A DNA stretch of 7,183 nt from contig JAEUSS010000052.1 of assembly GCA_016788685.1 (NCBI GenBank), positions 1-7,183 on the forward strand. The letters run 5' to 3'. Of the stretch, positions 1-6,240 are shown one piece after another. Origin of the DNA: Prolixibacteraceae bacterium. GTDB lineage: Bacteria; Bacteroidota; Bacteroidia; Bacteroidales; Prolixibacteraceae. Position 1 is the first letter of the stretch, and every line of letters begins with the position of its first letter. The position numbers were made by a program, and so were the translations under genes. The notes under the pieces are model-generated. The model made no database searches and was not told where the DNA came from. It worked only from the letters and a program-made list of their open reading frames with translations.

Positions 1-1473
1 ACGGATCGCTACATCGCTTCGGGCGAAGGGCCGGAAACGTTCATAAATAAATTCAACTACCACGGCTACCGCTATATCCGGATTTCAAACCTGAAGGAAG
101 TCCCGGCAGCCGGAGCAGTCAAAGCTTACCTGATTCATACGGGCTTCGGGCTGGCTTCGGGCTTTCAGTGTTCCGATCCGGAGTTGAATCAGATTCACGA
201 TATGGTTCTCTATACCTTGCGCTGTCTCAGCATCGGCGGCGATTTGGTCGATTGCCCTACGCTTGAACGGCTGGGCTATGGCGGCGACGGCAATGCTTCG
301 ACAGAAACGGCGCAAATGATGTACGACCTGAACCCTTTGTACGTAAACTGGCTGCAGGCATGGGCCGACTGTATCCGCGAGGATGGCGGAATGCCTCACA
401 CGGCTCCGAATCCGTATGGTGCCGGCGGCGGTCCTTACTGGTGTGGTTTCATCATCACCGCTTCGTGGAAAACGTACCTGAATTACGGCGATGCGGCTAT
501 TCTTGAAAAACATTACCCGGTGATGCAAAAGTGGCTGGGGTATGTTGATCAGTATACGGTTGATGGTTTGCTGAAGCGCTGGCCGGACACGGATTACCGG
601 GGCTGGTACCTGGGCGATTGGGCCACTCCGAAGGGAATCGACCAAACCGCGCAAGCTTCTGTTGATTTGGTAAATAATTGTTTTGTGGCCGTTTGTTACG
701 ACAATATGGAGCAAATAGCCCGGGTGCTCGGTAAGGACAGCGATGCCGGAATGTATGCGCAGAAAAAGGCAGGACTTCAGCAGCAAATTCATCAGCAGTT
801 TTTTGACCCGGCTAAAAATACCTATGCCACAGCCACCCAGATAGATCTGGCTTATCCGCTGCTGTCGGGTGTTGTTCCGGAAGAATTGAAGGATGCGGTT
901 ATTCAAAGCCTGGTTAAAGAAACTGAAAACCGGGGCGGACACCTTTCAACCGGGCTGGTCGGGGTTCCGGTACTGACGGAGTGGGCAGTCAAAAATCAGG
1001 CGGCCGGCCTGATGTATTCCATGCTGAAAAAGAAGGGTTATCCGGGTTATCTATACATGATTGAGAACGGCGCCACCACCACCTGGGAACACTGGAACGG
1101 AGACCGGAGCCGGATTCACAACTGCTACAACGGAATTGGTTCGTGGTTTTATCAGGCACTGGGAGGTATCCGGCTTGCAGAGGATACGCCGGCTTATAAA
1201 AGAGTGAAGATTTATCCTCAGACACCTTCAGGCATAAGCTGGGTTAAAACGTTTAAAGAAACTCCATACGGCAGTCTGGCTGTCAGTTGGGAACTAAAAG
1301 ACAAAATGATGGAACTGAATCTCGAAATTCCGGTCGGAATAACCGCTGATATTGTCATTCCTTCCGGAGTGAAAAAATACCGGCTGGACGGAAAGGAATA
1401 TGACTTGTCAGGTGAAAAAAATACGGAAGTTGAGTTGGAAAGCGGGAAATATAAAATTGATTATACCTTGTGA
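1..1473 (+). CDS. Alpha-L-rhamnosidase, GH78 family (5'-truncated by window edge)
   Basis: The frame is open from base 1, so the gene starts upstream; 490 residues are visible and the missing part should hold the N-terminal beta domains. GH78 enzymes release terminal alpha-L-rhamnose by an inverting mechanism. Visible residues 1-60 end the beta-sandwich preceding the catalytic domain (YHGYRYIRIS). The (alpha/alpha)6 barrel follows to about residue 400. It holds the acidic motif DCPTLERLGYGGD, with D84, E89 and D96 spaced like the three acidic residues known to be important in Bacillus RhaB, and GATTTWEHW, whose E363 matches the proposed catalytic base. Residues from about 400 to 490 form the C-terminal beta-sandwich (KIYPQTPSGISW). 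An Asp often seen after the Trp in the barrel (W-x-D) is replaced here (YWCGF). The stop codon overlaps the next start. The family call is firm; the exact rhamnoside substrate is unknown. Location is probably periplasmic by analogy, as the signal region is not in view. Confidence 0.93.
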   Translation, partial: TDRYIASGEGPETFINKFNYHGYRYIRISNLKEVPAAGAVKAYLIHTGFGLASGFQCSDPELNQIHDMVLYTLRCLSIGGDLVDCPTLERLGYGGDGNASTETAQMMYDLNPLYVNWLQAWADCIREDGGMPHTAPNPYGAGGGPYWCGFIITASWKTYLNYGDAAILEKHYPVMQKWLGYVDQYTVDGLLKRWPDTDYRGWYLGDWATPKGIDQTAQASVDLVNNCFVAVCYDNMEQIARVLGKDSDAGMYAQKKAGLQQQIHQQFFDPAKNTYATATQIDLAYPLLSGVVPEELKDAVIQSLVKETENRGGHLSTGLVGVPVLTEWAVKNQAAGLMYSMLKKKGYPGYLYMIENGATTTWEHWNGDRSRIHNCYNGIGSWFYQALGGIRLAEDTPAYKRVKIYPQTPSGISWVKTFKETPYGSLAVSWELKDKMMELNLEIPVGITADIVIPSGVKKYRLDGKEYDLSGEKNTEVELESGKYKIDYTL

Positions 1474-1475
1474 TG
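1471..1475 (+). promoter_or_regulatory. TGATG stop/start overlap (translational coupling)
   Basis: The TGA stop of the rhamnosidase (1471-1473) shares one base with the ATG of the next gene (1473-1475). No convincing Shine-Dalgarno sequence precedes this ATG, so re-initiation by terminating ribosomes is the likely way the second gene is translated. It also shows the two genes share one mRNA. A GTG at 1470 is in frame but adds only one residue and is the less likely start. Confidence 0.7.
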
Positions 1476-2555
1476 AAGCCGATTGCTTTTGCTCTGTTAG
1501 CCGGATTGTTTCTGATGACTTCCGGGCAGGCATCCCTGTCGCAGACAGTTCCGGAGACTGTGATGCAGAAAATTTATCAGGAGGTAAAAACGCCTTACAA
1601 ATACGGACTGGTGCTGGTTGCTGCAGATCGCTCCAAAATGGTTGACAGCCCTAGTGTATTTCGTTACCGGAAAAGCTGGTACATGACGTATATCGTTTTC
1701 GACGGGAAAGGCTACGAAACCTGGCTGGCTAAAAGTGCCGACCTGCTTAGCTGGGAGACGCTCGGAAAAATCATGTCGTTTACTGAAAATACCTGGGATG
1801 CCAATCAGAAGGCTGGTTACATCGCCCTTCAGGATTACCGGTGGAACGGAACTTACCGGGTGAAAAAGTATTCGGGAAAGTACTGGATGTCGTATCTTGG
1901 CGGGGCAATGCAGGGTTATGAAGCCGGAACGCTGGGAATCGGAATAGCCAGCTCCGGGCAGCTGATCAAACCCGGCGCATGGCGGGTCTCGGAACATCCG
2001 GTGATTTCGGCAAAGGATGCGGATGCACGCTGGTACGATCACGAGACGATTTACAAAAGCACGGTCATCCGCGACAAAAAGAAAACGCTCGGGCATCGGT
2101 TTGTGATGTATTACAATGCCAAAGGAAGTGATAAAGTTAACGGAAAGGAAAGCGCAGAACGCATTGCCATGGCCGTTTCCGATGATCTGAAAAGCTGGAA
2201 ACGGTTTGGCCGGGAGCCTGTCATCGATCACGGTACCGGAATTTCAGGAGATGCCTTTATTACCCGCATCGGCGAGGTTTGGGTCATGTTTTATTTCGGC
2301 GCTTTCTGGAAGCCAAAAGCTTTCGACCGTTTTGCCTGCTCGTACGACCTGGTAAACTGGACCGAATGGAAGGGCGATGATCTGATCAGCCCGTCGGAAA
2401 TTTATGACAGCCAGTATGCACATAAACCGTTTGTGATTAAGTACAACGGAATGGTGTATCATTTCTATTGTGCGGTAGACGAAGAGGGGCGCAGGGGAAT
2501 TGCGGTGGCCACTTCTGAAGATATCGGGAAGAGCAGACTTTCGTTTCCGGAGTGA
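1473..2555 (+). CDS. Secreted five-bladed beta-propeller glycoside hydrolase, GH43/GH130-like, family uncertain
   Basis: A 360-residue protein begins with a Sec signal peptide (K2, hydrophobic core 4-15, likely cleavage near residues 20-24). The mature part is a single propeller domain. Blade-type repeats are visible: LAKSADLLSWE (85-95), MAVSDDLKSWKRFG (233-246) and FACSYDLVNWTEW (287-299), the S-x-D-L-x-x-W signature common in clan GH-F and GH130-like enzymes. Candidate acidic residues are D58 in MVDSPSVF (the position of the first-blade Asp in GH43), D189/E191 in YDHETIYKS, D260 in ISGDAF, and E309 in SPSEIYDS. Which of these form the catalytic set cannot be fixed from one sequence. The start at 1473 is chosen because it overlaps the upstream stop and gives a good signal peptide. 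It is co-translated with a GH78 rhamnosidase, so a role in trimming the same glycan is inferred. The fold call is good; family number and substrate are open. Confidence 0.75.
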   Translation: MKPIAFALLAGLFLMTSGQASLSQTVPETVMQKIYQEVKTPYKYGLVLVAADRSKMVDSPSVFRYRKSWYMTYIVFDGKGYETWLAKSADLLSWETLGKIMSFTENTWDANQKAGYIALQDYRWNGTYRVKKYSGKYWMSYLGGAMQGYEAGTLGIGIASSGQLIKPGAWRVSEHPVISAKDADARWYDHETIYKSTVIRDKKKTLGHRFVMYYNAKGSDKVNGKESAERIAMAVSDDLKSWKRFGREPVIDHGTGISGDAFITRIGEVWVMFYFGAFWKPKAFDRFACSYDLVNWTEWKGDDLISPSEIYDSQYAHKPFVIKYNGMVYHFYCAVDEEGRRGIAVATSEDIGKSRLSFPE

Positions 2556-2602
2556 ATAGAATCAGAATAAATTTTAGTACACAAATTATATAACTCAAAA
2601 TT
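2556..2602 (+). other. Short A/T-rich intergenic leader before the PHP gene
   Basis: These 47 bases are strongly A/T-rich, as is typical of Bacteroidota translation-initiation regions, and carry no Shine-Dalgarno sequence. There is no terminator hairpin, so read-through from the upstream pair is expected. A TAAATTTT stretch (2568-2575) resembles the Bacteroidota -7 box TAnnTTTG except for its last base, but no clear -33 partner was found, so an independent promoter is not claimed. The segment 2581-2590 (ACAAATTATA) nearly repeats ACAAATTGTA found ahead of the GntR gene. Confidence 0.35.
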
Positions 2603-3682
2603 ATGAAACTGAATAAAATTTTTTACGCTTTAGCTTTTTGCTCGGTTGGCCTGTCTTGGCAGGCGAGTGCCCAACTTCAAAATGCGGATGTATATGAGTA
2701 TCCGGGAGCTGGTCAGGAAAACAACCGTTATTACATCAACATTCCTGATATTGACGGCTATGAAACCCTGAAGTGCGATTTCCATATCCATACTGTTTTT
2801 TCTGACGGAAAAGTATGGCCGGACATGCGGGTCGACGAAGCCTGGAACGAAGGACTGGATGCTATTGCCATTACTGATCACATTGAATACCGGCCCAACA
2901 AAACAATCATCAACGCAGACCTGAATAAATCGAATGAAATTGCCCGAAAAAGGGGCGCCCAAATTGGCCTGATTGTGATTAAAGGCACCGAGATTACCCG
3001 GAAGAAACCGCTGGGGCACCTCAACGCCTTGTTTGTTCAGGACGTGAACAAGATTGATGTGCCGAATGAGCTGGATGCCGTTGACGAAGCCGTTAAACAG
3101 GGGGCTTATATTCTTTGGAACCATCCCGGATGGCCCAACGACACGAGCACCATTTACCCGGTTCATAAAAAGCTGATTGCGCAAAAGAAACTACACGGCG
3201 TTGAGGTTTTTAACTCAACAGAATCCTATCCGAAAGTGCTGGATTGGTGCAACGAATTAGGGCTCGCCCATTTTGCCAACTCCGACCTTCATTATACCAG
3301 TGCAAACATGTATAGCGGAAAGTTGCAGCGTCCGATGACCTTGGTGTTTGCAAAAGAACGTTCAGAAGAAGGAGTGAAAGAGGCATTGTTTGCCGGGCGG
3401 ACAGTTGCTTTTTACAACAACAACCTCTCCGGGATGGAAAAATACCTGAGAGAGATTGTCAAAAAATCATTGTTTGTAAAAGTCATTAATAAAGAAAAAG
3501 GCGTCATCGAAGTATGCAACAAATCCGATCTTTTGTTTCAGGTCAGGTATGGAAAACTGATGTATTCAATTCCTCTTCACCCCAATCAGGTTACCCGTAT
3601 TGAACTGGCTTCGGGAGTTGATGTCACATTCACCAATTGTTTGGTTGGTCAGGATAAGTTTCTGGTCACGAAGCTTTGGTAG
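2603..3682 (+). CDS. Secreted PHP-domain metal phosphoesterase, Sb-PDE-like
   Basis: A 359-residue protein with a clear signal peptide (KLNK, hydrophobic 6-18, cleavage motif ASA at 21-23 before Q24). The PHP fold follows with its metal-binding motifs in order: HIHTVFSDG (H61, H63, D68), TDH (D92, H93), KGTE (E130), GHLN (H139), NHPGW (H174) and NSDLH (D228, H230). All expected ligands for a multinuclear metal site are present, so it should be active. PHP proteins hydrolyse phosphoesters. The segment LKCDFHIHTVFSDG, the ITDHIEYRP motif and the short C-terminal beta-domain (about 290-359) match the pattern of proteins called Sb-PDE family phosphodiesterases in Bacteroidota. Their natural substrates are largely unknown. 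It lies 47 bases after the propeller gene and is probably in the same transcript. The exported location and the glycosidase neighbours suggest a phosphorylated glycan or a phosphodiester in the medium as substrate; this is inference. Confidence 0.88.
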   Translation: MKLNKIFYALAFCSVGLSWQASAQLQNADVYEYPGAGQENNRYYINIPDIDGYETLKCDFHIHTVFSDGKVWPDMRVDEAWNEGLDAIAITDHIEYRPNKTIINADLNKSNEIARKRGAQIGLIVIKGTEITRKKPLGHLNALFVQDVNKIDVPNELDAVDEAVKQGAYILWNHPGWPNDTSTIYPVHKKLIAQKKLHGVEVFNSTESYPKVLDWCNELGLAHFANSDLHYTSANMYSGKLQRPMTLVFAKERSEEGVKEALFAGRTVAFYNNNLSGMEKYLREIVKKSLFVKVINKEKGVIEVCNKSDLLFQVRYGKLMYSIPLHPNQVTRIELASGVDVTFTNCLVGQDKFLVTKLW

Positions 3683-3686
3683 AAAT

Positions 3687-3708
3687 CTCCGGAAATTACA
3701 ATCCGGAG
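3687..3708 (+). repeat. 7-bp hairpin just after the PHP stop codon
   Basis: CTCCGGA (3687-3693) and TCCGGAG (3702-3708) are perfect reverse complements around an 8-base loop, starting five bases after the TAG stop. No T-run follows, so it is not a canonical intrinsic terminator. It could be an mRNA 3'-end stabiliser, a processing site or a partial attenuator between the first three and the next two genes. The pairing is seen directly; the function is unknown. Confidence 0.5.
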
Positions 3709-3740
3709 CTTCGGGAGACAGGGCCGGAAGGTGGATTTAG

Positions 3741-3758
3741 TCCGGTTAATTAAGCGGA
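3741..3758. promoter_or_regulatory. 18-bp near-palindrome before the amidohydrolase gene, candidate operator
   Basis: TCCGGTTAATTAAGCGGA reads as a palindrome with a single mismatched pair (G3745 against G3754). It has G/C-rich outer arms and a TTAATTAA centre, and ends 16 bases before the ATG at 3775. The symmetry suits a dimeric DNA-binding protein, and the position would affect transcription or translation of the amidohydrolase gene. No recognisable Bacteroidota -33/-7 promoter was seen nearby. The palindrome is seen directly; the operator role is inferred and could be chance. Confidence 0.3.
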
Positions 3759-3774
3759 ATCGGGTGAATTAGAA

Positions 3775-4872
3775 ATGAGAAAAATGAAAAAAGGAAGTCA
3801 TTTCCTGATTGGTATTTCGGTCGTCTTTTCCCTGCTTGGATGCAGGTCGGGCAACGGCGTGTATTATTCGGTTACCGACTTTGAAAAAGTTCCGAAGATT
3901 GATATGCATTTGCATTACAACACGGAGGATGTCAGTTATTTAAAATTTGCCGATTCATTGAATTTCCGGATCGTTTCGCCGAATGTTGATGCCGGAGAAA
4001 TGCCGGTTGACAGACAGCTGGAAATTGCCAGTACGGTCAGGCAGAAGTTTCCGGAGAAGTTTGCCTTTTTCGGAACGTTTGCCGTCGATAGTTTCGGGAG
4101 GCCCGGTTTTGCTGAGAACACGATTGTCAGTATCGATAAGAGCATCAGATCGGGCGCTTGCGGAATTAAAATCTGGAAAAATATCGGGATGGTCCTGAAA
4201 AATTCCGCCGGACAATATGTGATGGTTGACAATGAGGAATTTGATCCGGTTTTTGACTATATGGAGGCAAATGAAATTCGGTTAATTGCCCATTTGGGCG
4301 AACCGCGTAATTGCTGGCTTCCCGAAAATGAAATGACTGTTGATAACGATCGCCGCTACTACTCCCGTCATCCGGAATATCACATGTACCTTCATCCTGA
4401 AGCTCCGTCGTATGAGGATCAAATCGGTGCCCGCGATAGCCTGCTGAAGAAACACCCGAAACTTCGTTTCACCGGAGCCCATCTGGCCAGTCTGGAATGG
4501 AGTGTGGACGAACTGGGCAAACGTTTCGATCAGTTTCCGGAGATGAATGCCGATTTAGCTGCCAGAATAGCAAATTTGCAGCACCAATCGCTGGCTGACC
4601 GCGAGCGGGTACGCAATTTTCTGATCAAATATCAGGATCGCATCCTGTACGGCACCGACATGACTCTCGGTACGAATGATACAGTTTACTCGCGGGTGAC
4701 TTCGGGCATGCGGGATACCTGGATGAATCATTGGGTTTATCTGGCGACTGATTCGTTGGTCGCTGTGAAAGCTCTCGGCGGTAAAAGGGTAAAAGGTTTG
4801 CAGTTACCCCGCGACGTGATTGACAAAATCTACAGACGGAATGCGGAACAATTTTTTAGTATGAATCAATAA
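3775..4872 (+). CDS. Amidohydrolase-2 family lipoprotein
   Basis: A 365-residue protein with a lipoprotein signal: positive start (RKMKK), hydrophobic stretch 10-22 and lipobox SLLGC with the lipidated C23. The residues after C23 (RSGNG) lack the acidic surface-export signal described for Bacteroidota, so a periplasm-facing anchor is more likely than surface exposure. The TIM-barrel metal-hydrolase motifs are present: IDMHLH (H45, H47), IAHLGEP (H173), GAHLA (H236) and LYGTD (D295). This is the amidohydrolase-2 pattern, a family that includes lactonases, decarboxylases and related hydrolases of cyclic acids or esters. An in-frame ATG at 3784 would shorten the protein by three residues and keep the signal; the start at 3775 is used, but the choice is not decided by any ribosome binding site. 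It sits 92 bases after the PHP gene and 22 before the acetyltransferase-like gene. Sugar lactone hydrolysis is one possibility; the substrate is not known. Confidence 0.82.
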   Translation: MRKMKKGSHFLIGISVVFSLLGCRSGNGVYYSVTDFEKVPKIDMHLHYNTEDVSYLKFADSLNFRIVSPNVDAGEMPVDRQLEIASTVRQKFPEKFAFFGTFAVDSFGRPGFAENTIVSIDKSIRSGACGIKIWKNIGMVLKNSAGQYVMVDNEEFDPVFDYMEANEIRLIAHLGEPRNCWLPENEMTVDNDRRYYSRHPEYHMYLHPEAPSYEDQIGARDSLLKKHPKLRFTGAHLASLEWSVDELGKRFDQFPEMNADLAARIANLQHQSLADRERVRNFLIKYQDRILYGTDMTLGTNDTVYSRVTSGMRDTWMNHWVYLATDSLVAVKALGGKRVKGLQLPRDVIDKIYRRNAEQFFSMNQ

Positions 4873-4894
4873 CTAGCCGATTAATAACCTGTTT

Positions 4895-6025
4895 ATGGAA
4901 ATTCAAAAATCAGAACGATTGGGATCTCTTGATGTATTGAGGGGCTTCGATTTATTCTGCCTGGTCTTTTTTCAGCCGGTACTCCGGTCGTTGGGAAGGG
5001 CTGCAGACGTTCCCTGGCTGAACGCCGTTTGTTCGCAGTTTGAACATGTTCGTTGGGAAGGCTTTGCTTTCTGGGATATTATTATGCCTTTGTTTATGTT
5101 CATGGCGGGTGTTTCCATGCCTTTTGCTTTTGCCAAACACCTTCGCACCGAGAGTAAATTACAGCTGTATAAACGAATTTTGAAACGGGTAGCGCTTCTT
5201 TGGTTGTTTGGCATGATGTGTCAGGGCAATTTCTTGTCGCTGGATACCACCCGGATTTTCTTTTATTCGAATACCCTTCAGGCGATTGCTGCGGGTTACC
5301 TGATTTCCGCCGTATTGCTTATCCATTTTCAGCAACGAGGACAACTGATCGTGACTTCAGGCTTGCTGTTGCTGTACTGGGTACTCCTTACCTTTGTGCA
5401 GGTGGACGGTTTTGGCGGAGGTAACTTTACGCCGGATTTCAACCTGGCCGAATATGTTGACCGGACAGTACTCGGGCGCTTCCGCGATGGAGTAACGGTT
5501 ACCGAATCGGGACTTGATTTCGGCCAGTATCGTTACACCTGGATCATCAGTAGCCTGAACTTCGGCGTAACTGTCATGACGGGTGTTTTTGCCGGTCAAC
5601 TGCTGAAAAGTAACCTTCCGAAAATAAAGAAACTTCAGTATTTGCTGATTGGGGGAGTAGCCATGATTATTGCCGGTCAGCTTTGGGGCTTGCAAATGCC
5701 GGTCATCAAAAAAATATGGACCAGCTCAATGACGCTCTTCAGCAGCGGAATCTGCTTTTTGCTGATGGCTCTGTTTTATTACCTGGTGGATTATAAAAAT
5801 TACGGAAAGTATTTAAACTGGCTGAAAATCTACGGAATGAATTCAATCCTTGCTTATATGCTGTATGAGATCCTCGATTTCAGCAGCACTACGCAGTCTG
5901 TTTTTCACGGGCTGGAGCAGTTCATGGGCGACTACTACCTGACGCTGATTAAATTCGCAAATGTTTCCATCATCTTTTTCATTCTTTGGATGATGTACCG
6001 TAGAGGCAAATTTCTGAAAGTCTGA
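4895..6025 (+). CDS. DUF5009 / HGSNAT-like multi-pass membrane protein, putative acetyltransferase
   Basis: A 376-residue integral membrane protein with about ten hydrophobic segments (roughly 17-31, 58-80, 96-111, 127-146, 150-169, 215-236, 248-265, 277-297, 308-328, 348-367). It begins with RLGSLDVLRGFDLF, the N-terminal signature of the DUF5009/COG4299 group. The segment 49-74 follows the spacing F-x-H-x2-W-x-G-x4-D-x3-P-x-F-x-F-x2-G-x-S (H51, W54, D61, P65, G72), which matches the region around the active-site histidine of human heparan-alpha-glucosaminide N-acetyltransferase. That enzyme takes acetyl from cytosolic acetyl-CoA and transfers it across the membrane to a terminal glucosamine. 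A similar transmembrane acetylation of a periplasmic sugar is inferred here, with H51 as the likely acyl carrier. The 22-base gap to the preceding lipoprotein gene indicates one operon. Family assignment is strong; the biochemical activity of the bacterial proteins is not established. Confidence 0.85.
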   Translation: MEIQKSERLGSLDVLRGFDLFCLVFFQPVLRSLGRAADVPWLNAVCSQFEHVRWEGFAFWDIIMPLFMFMAGVSMPFAFAKHLRTESKLQLYKRILKRVALLWLFGMMCQGNFLSLDTTRIFFYSNTLQAIAAGYLISAVLLIHFQQRGQLIVTSGLLLLYWVLLTFVQVDGFGGGNFTPDFNLAEYVDRTVLGRFRDGVTVTESGLDFGQYRYTWIISSLNFGVTVMTGVFAGQLLKSNLPKIKKLQYLLIGGVAMIIAGQLWGLQMPVIKKIWTSSMTLFSSGICFLLMALFYYLVDYKNYGKYLNWLKIYGMNSILAYMLYEILDFSSTTQSVFHGLEQFMGDYYLTLIKFANVSIIFFILWMMYRRGKFLKV

Positions 6026-6070
6026 CAGAGGTGCTTTTCCTGAGATTTTTTTCTGAGGAGTTCAGAAATT
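6009..6070 (+). repeat. 10-bp perfect inverted repeat spanning the acetyltransferase stop codon
   Basis: AATTTCTGAA (6009-6018) and TTCAGAAATT (6061-6070) are exact reverse complements separated by 42 bases; the TGA stop (6023-6025) lies inside. The spacer includes a run of seven T (6046-6052), so transcription may slow here, but there is no compact hairpin directly before that run. It may form a long-loop 3'-end structure. A perfect 10-bp match is seen, though A/T-rich composition raises the chance of coincidence. Confidence 0.35.
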
Positions 6071-6140
6071 AAAGGTTTGCAACAATGCGTGGATTGGAAA
6101 AACAAAATTGGCGCAAATCGGTCCGTCATCAGGGTACTGA

Positions 6141-6162
6141 TTTGGGCAGAAAACTGCCCGAA
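6141..6162 (+). repeat. Compact 9-bp hairpin with AAAA loop
   Basis: GGGCAG (6144-6149) and CTGCCC (6154-6159) pair perfectly around an AAAA tetraloop. The stem extends through a T-G wobble and two T-A pairs to 6141 and 6162. No T-run follows on either strand, so it is not a standard terminator. It may be the 3' end of the upstream transcript, part of a long regulator leader, or a protein-binding site. The structure is clear in sequence; the role is unknown. Confidence 0.45.
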
Positions 6163-6240
6163 ATGCACCGGCAATGTACAAGTGCCCGATAGGCAAACGG
6201 AAGAGTTTTATAACAGAAAATCAGAGAGAAGGTTTTTTAG

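Noticed and set aside
85..942. Long minus-strand open frame of 285 codons
   Set aside because: It lies fully antisense to the well-supported GH78 gene, has no recognisable domain, and looks like a by-product of codon use in the real gene.
1400..1645. Plus-strand open frame across the GH78/propeller junction
   Set aside because: It is out of frame with both real genes, and its product has no domain or signal.
1497..2231. Minus-strand open frame of 244 codons
   Set aside because: It is antisense to the propeller gene, whose signal peptide and blade repeats are clear; its product shows no family features.
2630..3184. Minus-strand open frame of 184 codons
   Set aside because: It is antisense to the PHP gene, whose metal-binding motifs are all intact in the + frame.
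3775..4872. Cytoplasmic L-rhamnonolactonase of the rhamnose pathway
   Set aside because: The family fold is compatible, but the lipobox at C23 places the protein outside the cytoplasm, so the direct metabolic label is not supported.
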